A stretch of DNA of 64,000 nucleotides from Actinomadura cremea (GCF_014648495.1 NZ_BMRF01000024.1:1-64000), one strand, 5' to 3'. Positions 36,572 to 45,287 are shown, numbered from the stretch's first letter. Notes: generated by a model not told the origin, from the sequence alone. Program-made: numbers and translations.

Positions 36572-37531
36572 TCACAGCGACGCGGCGACCTCCCGGGCGT
36601 GCTCGTCGGCCTGGCCCGCGCAGGTCTCCAGCAGCCAGGCGCGCTTGAGGTACAGGTGCGCGAGGACCTCCCAGGTGAAACCCATCCCGCCGTGCACCTG
36701 GACGCCGCAGCGGCCGTTCGCGGCGGCCGCGTCGTCGGCGAGGATCTTCGCGGACGGGACCGCCTCGGCCGCCTCCCCCGTCTCCGGGTCGTCGAGGGCG
36801 AGCGCGGCCGTCCACAGCGCGGCCCGCGCGAGGTCGACCCGCACGAGCGACTCGGCGAGCAGGTGCTTGACCGCCTGGAACGACCCGATCACCCGCCCGA
36901 ACTGCACGCGCTCCTTCGCGTACCGGACGGCGAGATCGAGGGCGCCCTGGGCGACGCCGACCTGCAGCGCCGAGGTCAGGACGGTCGCGCGGTCGCGCCA
37001 GCGGCCGGCGTCCCCGACCGGGTCGCCGCCCGGCGGCGCCCCGGTGACGCGCCCGACGGGGGTGAGGGGATCGAGGGGCGCGGCGACCGGGACCGCCCGG
37101 ACCTCCCTCGCCGGGAGGACGCGCAGGCCGTCGCCGACCACGATGACGTGCGTGGACGCGTCCAGGTGCTCGACGACGGGCACGGGCGCCCGCGCGTCCA
37201 GCGCCGTCACGACGGACGAGCCGTCGGCGGCGCCCGGCACCAGTCCGACCTCCGCCGCCAGGTAGGTCGCGACGAGCGGCCCGGGGACGAGCGCGCGGCC
37301 GAGTTCCTCGAACACGACCGCCGCGTCGATCAGCCCGAGGCCCGCGCCGCCCCCGTCCGCGGGGACGCCGAGGCCGAAGACGCCCAGGTCGGCGAGCGCC
37401 GTCCAGTCCCCGGCGCCCAGCGCGGGGGCGTCGGCGGCGGCGCGCAGCCGGTCGGGCGTCCAGCGGTCGGCGAGCAGGTCGCGGACTCCCGCCCGCAGAT
37501 CCTTCTGATCGGCGCCGAGCGTCAGGTCCAC
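36572..37531 (-). CDS. Acyl-CoA dehydrogenase, short (beta-type) subunit
   Basis: 319 residues. N-terminal helical domain (VDLTLGADQKDLRAGVRDLL), a shortened, poorly conserved middle, and the C-terminal four-helix domain with YAKERVQFGRVIGSFQAVKH and VQVHGGMGFTWEVLAHLYLKR. It is shorter than the usual 380-400 residues, mostly in the beta-barrel. In sterol catabolism such short FadE proteins pair with a full-length one to form an alpha2beta2 enzyme. The previous gene encodes a 402-residue member and overlaps by ten bases, so a heteromer is a good inference. GTG 37531 after AAGGAG. Confidence 0.88.
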   Translation of the reverse strand: MDLTLGADQKDLRAGVRDLLADRWTPDRLRAAADAPALGAGDWTALADLGVFGLGVPADGGGAGLGLIDAAVVFEELGRALVPGPLVATYLAAEVGLVPGAADGSSVVTALDARAPVPVVEHLDASTHVIVVGDGLRVLPAREVRAVPVAAPLDPLTPVGRVTGAPPGGDPVGDAGRWRDRATVLTSALQVGVAQGALDLAVRYAKERVQFGRVIGSFQAVKHLLAESLVRVDLARAALWTAALALDDPETGEAAEAVPSAKILADDAAAANGRCGVQVHGGMGFTWEVLAHLYLKRAWLLETCAGQADEHAREVAASL

Positions 37532-38730
37532 CGGGGCTCCTTCGGGAGGCCGAGGGCGCGCTCGGCCAGGATGTTCTTCTGGATCTGCGAGGTTCCGGCG
37601 GCGATCGTGAACGACAGGGTGTTGACCCGGTCCTCGGCGAGGTGGCCGCGCGCGGCGCCGTCCGGTCCGGGCAGGTCGCCCATCGCGAGCGCCGCGCGGC
37701 CGAGCACGTGCGCGGCCAGGTCGGCGATGCGCTGCCGGTTCTCGGTGAAGCGCAGCTTGAACACCGACGCGCCCTGCACCGGGATCATCCCGGCGGACGC
37801 CTCCGACACGTTCTTGCGGATCAGCGCCCACAGCCCGTTCACCTCGGCGGCCAGCCGGCCGGCGTCGCGGCGCAGCGCGGCGTCGTCCCACAGGGTGCCG
37901 CCGCCGGGGACGGGCGTCGCGCGGGCGGCGGCCACCGCCTCCCCGAGGATGTTGCGCGACTCGATGACGTCGCCGATGAACGCGGTGCCGCGCTCGAACG
38001 AGAACGTCACCATGGCGACGCGCCACCCGTCGTTCTCCGCCCCCACCCGGTTCGCGACCGGGACGCGCACGTCGTCCAGGACCAGCTCGGAGAACTCGCT
38101 GCTGCCGACGACGGTGCGCAGCGGCCGGACCTGCACGCCCGCCGCGTCCATCGGCAGGATCAGCCACGTGATGCCCTTGTGGCGGGGCGCGTCCGGGTCG
38201 GTGCGCACCAGCAGCTCGCAGAAGTCCGCGACCTCCGCGTGCGACGTCCACACCTTGCGGCCGTTGACCACGTACTCGTCGCCGTCGCGGACGGCCGTCG
38301 TGCGCAGCGCCGCCAGGTCGGAGCCGGCGTCGGGCTCGGAGAACCCCTGGCACCACACCTCGTCGCCGCGCAGGATGCGGGGCAGATGCGCGGCGCGCTG
38401 CGCGTCCGTCCCCTCGACGGTCAGCGTGGGCCCGGCGTGCAGGAGGCCGACGAAGTTCGCGCCGACGTAGGGGGCGCGGGCGCGGGCCGTCTCCTCCAGG
38501 AAGACCAGCTGCTCGGTGGGGGTGGCACCGAGACCGCCGTGCTCGGACGGCCAGTCGACCCCCGCGTACCCGGCGTCGAACAGCCGCCGCTGCCACGCGG
38601 TGTCGAACGCGCGGCGCGCGGGCCAGTCGTCGCGGTCCGGCTGCTCCGGCAGGGTGGGCAGGACGTCGGCGAGCCAGCCGCGGAGCCGGTCCCGGAAGGC
38701 GCGTTCGCGCTCGTTCAGCCGCAGGTCCAC
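37522..38730 (-). CDS. Acyl-CoA dehydrogenase, full-length (alpha-type) subunit
   Basis: 402 residues. FAD-binding middle domain with WCQGFSEPDAGSDLAALRT and VVNGRKVWTSHAEVADF; the C-terminal domain has LRFTENRQRIADLAAHVLG and ends with the usual TLSFTIAAGTSQIQKNILAERALGLPKEP. It removes two hydrogens at the alpha-beta position of a CoA ester and passes electrons to ETF. It is paired with the short acyl-CoA dehydrogenase downstream. GTG 38730; the overlap and five-base spacing with neighbours indicate one polycistronic message from 42328 to 36572. Confidence 0.9.
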   Translation of the reverse strand: MDLRLNERERAFRDRLRGWLADVLPTLPEQPDRDDWPARRAFDTAWQRRLFDAGYAGVDWPSEHGGLGATPTEQLVFLEETARARAPYVGANFVGLLHAGPTLTVEGTDAQRAAHLPRILRGDEVWCQGFSEPDAGSDLAALRTTAVRDGDEYVVNGRKVWTSHAEVADFCELLVRTDPDAPRHKGITWLILPMDAAGVQVRPLRTVVGSSEFSELVLDDVRVPVANRVGAENDGWRVAMVTFSFERGTAFIGDVIESRNILGEAVAAARATPVPGGGTLWDDAALRRDAGRLAAEVNGLWALIRKNVSEASAGMIPVQGASVFKLRFTENRQRIADLAAHVLGRAALAMGDLPGPDGAARGHLAEDRVNTLSFTIAAGTSQIQKNILAERALGLPKEPRWT

Positions 38731-38734
38731 CGGG

Positions 38735-39559
38735 TCACCACCCGCGGAAGCGCGGGGCGCGCCGCTCGGCGAAGGCCCGCAGGCCCTCGGCACCGTCCTC
38801 GCTCGTCATGTTGATCTCGACCGCCATCGCCTCCTCCGCCAGCGCGGCGGCGCGGTCGCCGTCCAGCGCGCGGTTCACCAGCCGCTTGCCGAGTCCGAGC
38901 GCGACCGTCGGCCCCGCGGCGAGCCGCGCCGCCCACGCGCCGGCCGTCTCGGGCAGCTCGTCGGCGGGCACGACGCGGTTGACCAGGCCGATCCGGTGCG
39001 CCTCGGCGGCGGGCAGCTCGTCCCCGAAGAAGATCAGCTCCTTCGCGCGCTGCGGGCCGACGAGCCGGGCCAGCAGGTAGGCGCCGCCGCCGTCGACGAC
39101 CAGGCCGCGCCGCGCGAACACCTCGATGAACCGCGCGCTCTCCGCCGCGAGCACCAGGTCGCACGCGTAGGCGAGGTGGCAGCCGATGCCGGCCGCCGTG
39201 CCGTTGACCGCCGCGACGACCGGCTTCTCGCAGTCCAGGAGGGCGGTGACGAGCCGCTGCGCGCCGCCCGCGATCGTCCGCGCGATCGACCCGGCGGGAC
39301 GCTCGGGCACGCCCTCGGGCCCGTCCGGCGGCGGACCGGACGCGCCCAGGTCGGCGCCCGTGCAGAAGTGGCGGTCGCCCGCGCCGGTCAGCACGACCGC
39401 CCGCACCCGCGGGTCGCCGCTCGCGTCACCGAGCAGCCCGATGACGCGCTCCCGCTGGTCGGCGGTGATCGAGTTGCCCGCCTTCGGGCGGTTCAGCGTC
39501 AGCCGTGCCACGCCGTCGGACACGTCCCAGAGAAGATCGGACACCGGCATTCCCTCCAT
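38735..39559 (-). CDS. Enoyl-CoA hydratase/isomerase (first of three)
   Basis: 274 residues, crotonase fold. Oxyanion-hole residues are in HFCTGADLG and VNGTAAGIGCHLAYACDLVLA; the acidic region reads IEVFARRGLVVDGGGAYLLARLVG, where Asp replaces the second catalytic Glu of classical hydratases, so isomerase or hydrolase action is also possible. The ATG at 39559 overlaps the thiolase stop (ATGA); a GTG at 39544 has a better ribosome site (GGAGGG). It sits between thiolase and acyl-CoA dehydrogenase genes in the beta-oxidation-type operon. Confidence 0.87.
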   Translation of the reverse strand: MEGMPVSDLLWDVSDGVARLTLNRPKAGNSITADQRERVIGLLGDASGDPRVRAVVLTGAGDRHFCTGADLGASGPPPDGPEGVPERPAGSIARTIAGGAQRLVTALLDCEKPVVAAVNGTAAGIGCHLAYACDLVLAAESARFIEVFARRGLVVDGGGAYLLARLVGPQRAKELIFFGDELPAAEAHRIGLVNRVVPADELPETAGAWAARLAAGPTVALGLGKRLVNRALDGDRAAALAEEAMAVEINMTSEDGAEGLRAFAERRAPRFRGW

Positions 39560-40746
39560 CACGCCGTCCCGACGACCGAGACGAAGCTGACCATCTCCCC
39601 CGGGTAGCCGCCGAGGTTGTGCGTGAGCGCCAGCGACCGGGAACCGGTCGCGATGCGCCGCTCGTCCGGCGCCTCCCCCCGCAGCTGGAGCCACGCCTCG
39701 AACATCATCCGCAGGCCCGTCGCGCCGACCGGATGCCCGAACGCCTTCAACCCGCCGTCCGGATTGACCGGAAGGTCGCCGTCGCGGTCGAACGCGCCGT
39801 CCAGCACGTGCTTCCACGCGGTGCCGCGCTCGGCCAGCCCCAGGTCCTCCATCAGCACCAGCTCGGTCGGGGTGAAGCAGTCGTGCACCTCGGCCATCGC
39901 CAGCTCCTCGCGCGGCGCGGCGATCCCCGCCTGCGCGTACGCGTCCGCCGCCGACGCCGCGACCTCGGGGAACGAGGTGTAGTCGTAGGACGGGTCGGTC
40001 ACGCCCGAGCCGTCCCCGGCCACGAACGACAGCGCCTTGATCAGCAGCGGGTCGTCCCGGTACCGGTGCGCGTCCTCGGCCCGGACCAGGATCGCCGCCG
40101 CCGCGCCGTCGGCGACGCCGGCGCAGTCGAACACCGACAGGCCGCCCGCCACGGCGGGCATCGCGCACAGCTTCTCGACCGGCATCTCCTTGCGGAACTG
40201 CGCCCGCGGGTTCCGCGCGCCGTTCGCGTGGTTCTTCGACGCGATGCGCGCGAGCACCGTCCGCATCTCACCGTCGCTCACCCCGTACCTGCGGGCGTAC
40301 GCCGGGGCGACCATGGAGAACATCGCGGCGGCCGTCAGGGTGCGCCGCGTCCCGTCGTTCGGGATCGGGAACGCGTTGAGCCCCTGGTAGCCGGAGTCCT
40401 TGACCTTCTCGACGCCGATCGCCATCGCCACGTCATAGGCGCCGCTCGCGACCGCGTAGGCGGCCTGCCGCAGCGCCTCCGAGCCCGTCGCGCAGAAGTT
40501 CTCGACCCGCGTGACGGGCCTGCCCGTGATGCGCAGCGGCCGCGACAGCGTGAGGCCGCTCATCCCCGACTGCGCGGTGCCGAGCCAGTAGGCGTCGACC
40601 TGCTCCTTGTCCACGCCCGCCGAGGCGAACGCCTCGTCCGCCGCCGCGATGAGCAGCTCGTCGACGCCCTTGTCCCAGTGCTCGGTGAAGCGGGTGCAGC
40701 CCATCCCGACGATCGCGACCCGGTCCTTGATGCCGCGCGAGGCCAT
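39559..40746 (-). CDS. SCP2-type thiolase / Ltp-like aldolase
   Basis: 395 residues. Nucleophile Cys85 in VENFCATGSEAL; the HDCF motif EVHDCFTPTELVLMEDLG (about 287); GLKAFGHPVGATG (about 337); and THNLGG near the end, where biosynthetic thiolases have the second Cys. This is the SCP2-thiolase branch, which includes Ltp2-type retro-aldolases that cut sterol side chains; the intact Cys85 and HDC suggests thiolysis. It follows the ketoacyl-synthase/DUF35 fusion at a one-base gap, matching systems where a DUF35 protein bridges thiolase and synthase. Confidence 0.88.
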   Translation of the reverse strand: MASRGIKDRVAIVGMGCTRFTEHWDKGVDELLIAAADEAFASAGVDKEQVDAYWLGTAQSGMSGLTLSRPLRITGRPVTRVENFCATGSEALRQAAYAVASGAYDVAMAIGVEKVKDSGYQGLNAFPIPNDGTRRTLTAAAMFSMVAPAYARRYGVSDGEMRTVLARIASKNHANGARNPRAQFRKEMPVEKLCAMPAVAGGLSVFDCAGVADGAAAAILVRAEDAHRYRDDPLLIKALSFVAGDGSGVTDPSYDYTSFPEVAASAADAYAQAGIAAPREELAMAEVHDCFTPTELVLMEDLGLAERGTAWKHVLDGAFDRDGDLPVNPDGGLKAFGHPVGATGLRMMFEAWLQLRGEAPDERRIATGSRSLALTHNLGGYPGEMVSFVSVVGTA

Positions 40747-40747
40747 C

Positions 40748-42328
40748 TCAGGCGCTCCCTTCCGCCGGTACCGGCCGGCCCTTCCAGAAGTAGTTGCGGA
40801 CGCCGTCGGCGGTGAACGGCCGCCGGAACGTCATCTCCACCCGATCACCCATCGCGACCTCGCCCTCGCGGACGTCGGTCAGCTCGACCGGGAGCCGGCC
40901 GCCGCCGTCGAAGTCCACCACCGCGAAGATCACCGGCGGGCTCGGCGAGTAGGCGAGCCGGTCGACGGTGAGGGCCGCGACGACCCCCGTCTCGTCGGCC
41001 ATCGGGCGGCGCGCGTCGTCCAGCGGAGACGGGGGCAGCCGGACCGTCCCGTCCGCCCCCTCGGACCCGACGAAGCCGAACTTCCAGTCCCGGTTCCGCG
41101 CGGCGGCCGACGCGGACGGGCGCGCGGGCTCGGGGCGCCGCGGCGGCTCGACCGGCAGCAGGCCCCGCCAGGCGAGGTAGGTGCCGTACCCGACCGCCGC
41201 CCCCGCCGCGATCTGGCGCGCCAGAGGGCGCGCGGGCTCGTGGTCGGCGAGCGCCGCGGTGGTGCGGAATACCACGGCGTCCGCGCCGTCGGCGAGCGTG
41301 AGCAGCACGATCGTCCGTCCCGGCTCGGCCCGCTCCAGCGCGGCGGCCAGGAGCATCGCGGGCTGGGCGGCGCCGGTGTTGCCGACCGTCCCGTCGAGCC
41401 GGTCCGCGATCCGGCCGGCCGCGACGCCCGAGCGTCCGGCGACCGCGCGGGCCGCGCGCGCGTGCAGCCCCGCGACGACGAGCGCGTCCACGTCACCGGC
41501 GTCCAGCCCCGCGTCGCCCAGCGCGAGCTCGAGGGCCTCCGTCCCCAGCGCGGTGTAGCGCGTCTCGCCGAACCGCTCCTCCCACGTGCGCGACGCGGGG
41601 GCGCCGGGCTCGCGCCACCGGTCGAGGAACTCCTCGGTGAGCGACGTCCACCCGACGAGTTCGGCGAGCACCGGACCGTCCCGGTCGGAGCCGACGAGCA
41701 GCGCCGCGGCCCCGTCGCCCCCCGCGCTCTCGTCGGGACCGCCGGGCAGGCCCGTCCGCACGTCCGACGCGACGACGAGCGCGGGGCCGTCCCCCGCCAG
41801 CCCGGCCCGCAGCGCCCCCATCGCCGACCGGACCGACCCGACGGCGTCGTACGCGGCCACGGTCCGGTCGAGCCGGAGCGCCGCGTGCACCACCGCCGCG
41901 TTCGACTTGTCCAGGTACGCCGGATCGGCGGTGGCGAACCAGAGAGCCCGCGGCCGAACCCCCGCACCACCAGGCGCGGCTCCGGACGCAGGGCCGGGCC
42001 CGCCGCCTCCGGGAAGGCCGGCATCATTGCCGCCCGAACGGCCGGGTTCGGTACCGCCGTAATGATCGGGGTGACCGGCGCCCGGAATGCTGGGCTCGCC
42101 GCCTCCCGGAAGGCCGAGGTCAGTGCCGTCCGGGCGGCGGGGATCGGTGCCGGGGAAGGCCGCCAGGGCGAGGCGGGCGGCGGCGACGGCCATCGTGGTC
42201 GTGTCCTCGTCGTAGGAAGCGACCGTCCGGGTCCCCGGTCCTCCCCCGGCGCCCGCGACCGCCCGGATCGTCGTGCGGTCGAGGCGTCCGTGCGGCAGGT
42301 ACCCGCCCCACCCCAGGATTCCGTCCAT
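40748..42328 (-). CDS. Ketoacyl-synthase-fold (HMG-CoA-synthase-like) protein fused to a DUF35 OB-fold
   Basis: 526 residues. Residues 1-58 and 127-370 form a thiolase-fold pseudodimer like HMG-CoA synthase or KAS III (GILGWGGYLPHGRLDR at the start; LWFATADPAYLDKSNAAVVH; ALVVASDVRTGLPGG; GNTGAAQPAMLLAAALE). The catalytic Cys position reads AYDAVGSVRSAMGAL, with no Cys, so it is probably not a condensing enzyme. The C-terminal 120 residues are an OB-fold DUF35 (VVAALTVDRLAYSPSPPVIF, ending in FWKGRPVP) lacking its zinc ribbon. A Gly/Pro-rich insert fills residues about 60-126. It directly precedes a thiolase gene; a scaffold for that thiolase is the best inference. Confidence 0.8.
   Translation of the reverse strand: MDGILGWGGYLPHGRLDRTTIRAVAGAGGGPGTRTVASYDEDTTTMAVAAARLALAAFPGTDPRRPDGTDLGLPGGGEPSIPGAGHPDHYGGTEPGRSGGNDAGLPGGGGPGPASGAAPGGAGVRPRALWFATADPAYLDKSNAAVVHAALRLDRTVAAYDAVGSVRSAMGALRAGLAGDGPALVVASDVRTGLPGGPDESAGGDGAAALLVGSDRDGPVLAELVGWTSLTEEFLDRWREPGAPASRTWEERFGETRYTALGTEALELALGDAGLDAGDVDALVVAGLHARAARAVAGRSGVAAGRIADRLDGTVGNTGAAQPAMLLAAALERAEPGRTIVLLTLADGADAVVFRTTAALADHEPARPLARQIAAGAAVGYGTYLAWRGLLPVEPPRRPEPARPSASAAARNRDWKFGFVGSEGADGTVRLPPSPLDDARRPMADETGVVAALTVDRLAYSPSPPVIFAVVDFDGGGRLPVELTDVREGEVAMGDRVEMTFRRPFTADGVRNYFWKGRPVPAEGSA
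42002..42116. repeat. In-frame 96-bp duplication in the Gly/Pro insert
   Basis: The 19-base blocks at 42002-42020 and 42098-42116 differ at one base and lie 96 bases (32 codons) apart within the coding region of the DUF35 fusion. They encode the two GLPGGG stretches (near residues 72 and 104). Confidence 0.7.
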
Positions 42329-42345
42329 GCGAGCATCCTAAAGAT

Positions 42346-42377
42346 AGATTGCATAAAAAATCTAATCTGCAATTAGA
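42346..42377. promoter_or_regulatory. AT-rich divergent promoter/operator
   Basis: The 58-base gap between the DUF35 fusion gene and the CoA-transferase carries TTGCATA-N4-ATCT (42349-42363), framed by AGATT and AATCT arms (42346-42350, 42359-42363), and then TCTAAT-N5-ATTAGA (42361-42377). The two palindromes overlap. All lies within 10-40 bases of the CoA-transferase ATG. Confidence 0.55.
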
Positions 42378-42386
42378 CTCCCCGGC

Positions 42387-43877
42387 ATGGGAACCGGCGA
42401 CACCCGCACCCCCGAGCCACCCGCCCGAGCGCCCTCGTCCCCGGTCGCGAGCGGCCCCCCGCCCCCGGCCGAGCGCCCCGGCGCACCCGCGAGCCCGGAG
42501 CCCGGCGCCCGTCCCGAGGGGAGCGAGAACCCGGGCACGTCCGCCCGCCGATTCTCCGCCTCGCCGGCAGGCGCACGCCCGGAGAGCGTCGGCCGAGGGC
42601 CCGTGACCGACCCGGGCACCGGCGACCGCGTGTCCGTCGGCCGGGCGGCCGCGGCCGCCGGGGAGGCGCGCGGCGGGGGGCCGCTGGACGGGGTCCGGGT
42701 CCTCGCGCTCGAGCAGATGCAGGCGCTTCCCTACGCGACCCAGCTGCTGGCGCGGCTCGGGGCCGACGTGGTGAAGGTGGAGCCGCCGGGGCGGGGCGAC
42801 TCGGGGCGGGCCTCGCTGCCCGCGATGGCCGACCCGGACGGACGCGGGGTCGGGGCCACGTTCCTGCGCAACAACCTCGGCAAGCGCAGCGTGTGCGTCG
42901 ACCTCAAGGATCGGCGCGGGCGGGAGCTCGTGCTGGCGCTCGCGCCGCGGTTCGACGTGATCGCGGAGAACTCCAAGGCCGGAGCGATGCGGAGGCTCGG
43001 GCTCGGCTACGACGACATCGCCGCGGTGCATCCGGCGGCGATCTACGTGTCGGTGTCGGGGTTCGGCAACACGGTGCCCACGCCGTACGCGGACCGGCCC
43101 GCGTTCGCGCCGGTGGTCGAGGCGATGTCGGGCATCTACGAGATGAAGCGGACGGGCGACGAGCCGCCGGCGGTCGCGCCGGTGGGCGCGCTCGGCGACA
43201 TCGGCGCCGCCCTCTACGCGTCGATCGGGATCCTGGCGGCGCTGCGGCACCGGGACCGGACGGGGGCGGGGCAGTACGTCGACATCGCGATGCTCGACTC
43301 GGTGATCGCGATGACGGACATCGTCACGAACCTGTGGTCGATGGGGCTGCGCAAGGGCGAGCTGGGGCCGCTGATCCTGCACGGGTTCCGGGCGAAGGAC
43401 GGCTGGTTCGTCCTGCAGGTCGGGCGGGAGCAGCACTTCGCGCGGCTCGCGGAGCTCGTGGGACGTCCCGAGTGGACGTCCGATCCGCGGCTCGCCACCC
43501 GGCAGGGCTGGGTCGACCGCCTGGAGGACGTGCTGCGCCCCGCGATCGAGGGGTGGGCGGCCGGGATGTCGAAGGCCGAGGCGTGCGCGGCGCTCGGGGC
43601 GGCGGGCATCGCGGCCGGTCCGTGCCTCGGTGACGAGGAGGTCGTCGCCGACCCGCACGTGCGCGCGCGCGGGATGCTCGTCGAGGTGCCCCGGACGGAC
43701 GGCGTCGAACAGCCCGTGCTCGTGCCGGGCAACCCCGTCCGGATGAGCGCGGTGCCCGCGCGGGAAGAGGGCAGGCCGCCGTGGCTGGGCGAGCACACCA
43801 CGGCGGTGCTGGCGGACGAACTGGGGCTGGGCGAGGCGGAGATCGCGAGGCTGATCGCCGACGGGGTGGTCGCCTGA
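42387..43877 (+). CDS. CaiB/BaiF family III CoA-transferase
   Basis: 496 residues as drawn. The transferase domain starts at about residue 98 with GPLDGVRVLALEQMQALPYA, has the LGADVVKVEPPGRGD stretch, and the Asp of LRNNLGKRSVCVDLKD; later GAGQYVDIAMLDSVIAMTD and PWLGEHT. It moves CoA between acids. The first 97 residues are Pro/Ala/Gly-rich and probably disordered, but keep coding-like third-position GC. With the ATG at 42387 only nine bases from the AT-rich island, the message would be nearly leaderless; a GTG at 42603 would give a 424-residue protein of more usual length. Start uncertain. Confidence 0.85.
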   Translation: MGTGDTRTPEPPARAPSSPVASGPPPPAERPGAPASPEPGARPEGSENPGTSARRFSASPAGARPESVGRGPVTDPGTGDRVSVGRAAAAAGEARGGGPLDGVRVLALEQMQALPYATQLLARLGADVVKVEPPGRGDSGRASLPAMADPDGRGVGATFLRNNLGKRSVCVDLKDRRGRELVLALAPRFDVIAENSKAGAMRRLGLGYDDIAAVHPAAIYVSVSGFGNTVPTPYADRPAFAPVVEAMSGIYEMKRTGDEPPAVAPVGALGDIGAALYASIGILAALRHRDRTGAGQYVDIAMLDSVIAMTDIVTNLWSMGLRKGELGPLILHGFRAKDGWFVLQVGREQHFARLAELVGRPEWTSDPRLATRQGWVDRLEDVLRPAIEGWAAGMSKAEACAALGAAGIAAGPCLGDEEVVADPHVRARGMLVEVPRTDGVEQPVLVPGNPVRMSAVPAREEGRPPWLGEHTTAVLADELGLGEAEIARLIADGVVA

Positions 43878-43882
43878 GCCGG

Positions 43883-44560
43883 TCAGTCCTGACGGCTGCT
43901 CATGCGGGCGATGTCGGCGCGGTCGAGCATGACGAAGTCGCCCGTCGCCTCGACCGTCACGCGGTCCTGCTGGACCAGCCGGCCGACCGTGCGGATCCTG
44001 CGGCCCTCGTGCGACTCGACCTCGCCCTCGAACAGGCACGGCACGTCCAGGAGGGTGGGCCGGCGGTACCTGATCTCGAGCCGGGCCGTCGGGCCGGGCA
44101 GTCCCGCGATGACGTTCGCGGCGGCGCAGACGAGGTCGAAGGACGCGGCGAGCACGGCGCCGTGCACGCAGCCCGGCGGGCCCTGGTACGGGCGGGTGAA
44201 CGTGCCCCGCAGGAGGGCCCTGGGCGGCTCGAACGCCACGGTGAGGGGCAGGGCGAGGGGGCTGTGCCGGCCGACGATGACGTCGTAGGGCATCCGCGCG
44301 GCGAGGTCGGGCGAGCCGTCCTCGGCCGAGATCGCGGGCCCCATCAGCATCGTCATGGGGGGCGGCGGGTCCGGGACGTGCCGTTCCAGCGCGTCCGCGA
44401 CGGCGTTCAGCTCCCGTGCGGCGGCGAGCGTCGTCTCGGCGGGGGCCGTCGTCGCGGTGCAGAGCGCGACGAGGCGGCGCACGGCGTCCGCGAGCACCTC
44501 CGATTCGCGCTCCCGGCCCGCCAGCGCGGGGTACGGCACACTGGTCTCAGTCACGTGCAC
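43883..44560 (-). CDS. PaaI-type hotdog thioesterase
   Basis: 225 residues. A helical N-terminal part (residues 1-60) precedes the hotdog fold, whose signature is GPPGCVHGAVLAASFDLVCAAAN (the His-Gly core) followed by strands TARLEIRYRRPTLL and RIRTVGRLVQ. PaaI-type enzymes hydrolyse aromatic or alicyclic CoA thioesters, often to rescue trapped CoA. It converges with the CoA-transferase gene five bases away and is divergent from a TetR gene. Confidence 0.85.
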   Translation of the reverse strand: MHVTETSVPYPALAGRERESEVLADAVRRLVALCTATTAPAETTLAAARELNAVADALERHVPDPPPPMTMLMGPAISAEDGSPDLAARMPYDVIVGRHSPLALPLTVAFEPPRALLRGTFTRPYQGPPGCVHGAVLAASFDLVCAAANVIAGLPGPTARLEIRYRRPTLLDVPCLFEGEVESHEGRRIRTVGRLVQQDRVTVEATGDFVMLDRADIARMSSRQD

Positions 44561-44663
44561 GCCTTTCGGTGTCGGTCGCCCGGATGTCGATCATCGCGGA
44601 TCCGCGGTGCCGGGGCGAGCGGTTAGGATCTACGGGTCCGTCCGAGGGGAGACTCCACCGCCG

Positions 44664-45287
44664 ATGGCCGAGCGCAGCCTGCGTGAGCAGCGTCGTGAGC
44701 ACCGCCGGGCGCTGAACCGGGACCAGATCCTCGACTCGGCGGAGCGCGTCTTCGCCCGCGCCGGGTTCCACGGGGCGCAGCTCCGGGAGATCGCGGAACT
44801 GGCGGAGTTCTCGGTCGGCACCGTCTACGGCTTCTTCGCGGGCAAGGACGAGATCTACCAGGAGATCTTCCTGCGCCGGGCGGCCGAGTTCCTGCCGGGC
44901 ATGCAGGAGATCCTGGCGTCGGACGCGCCGCCGCGGCGGCAGCTCCTCGACCTGGCCGACTGGCAGGTCGGCTTCTTCCGGCGCTTCCCCGAGTTCGGAC
45001 GGCTCGTGCTGCGCGGCGGCGCGATCGCCCCGCCGCTCGCCGACCCGCCCGCCGACGGCCGGATCCTGGAGAACTTCCGGTCGGCCCAGCGCATGCAGGC
45101 CGACCTGTTCCGCCGCGGGATGGACGCCGGGGAGCTGCGGGACGGCGACCCGGTGCTGCTCGCGCGGATGTTCAGCGGCCTGGTCAGCGCGTTCCAGAGC
45201 ACCGAGCTGGCCGGGGACGGGCCCGCCGAGCTGCTGCCGCTGGAGCAGCTGCACCGGGTGCTGGAGGGCGCGTTCGCCGCCGCCTGA
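44664..45287 (+). CDS. TetR-family regulator
   Basis: 207 residues. HTH region: RDQILDSAERVFARAGFHGA, then LREIAELAEFSVGTVYGFFAGKDEIYQEIFLRRA. The ligand domain includes FGRLVLRGGAIAPPLADPP. It is divergent from the thioesterase (103-base gap) and convergent with an enoyl-CoA hydratase (17-base gap). The likely targets are the thioesterase and itself; which ligand it binds is unknown, though acyl-CoA is usual in such settings. The ATG 44664 has only a distant GAGGGGA. Confidence 0.87.
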   Translation: MAERSLREQRREHRRALNRDQILDSAERVFARAGFHGAQLREIAELAEFSVGTVYGFFAGKDEIYQEIFLRRAAEFLPGMQEILASDAPPRRQLLDLADWQVGFFRRFPEFGRLVLRGGAIAPPLADPPADGRILENFRSAQRMQADLFRRGMDAGELRDGDPVLLARMFSGLVSAFQSTELAGDGPAELLPLEQLHRVLEGAFAAA

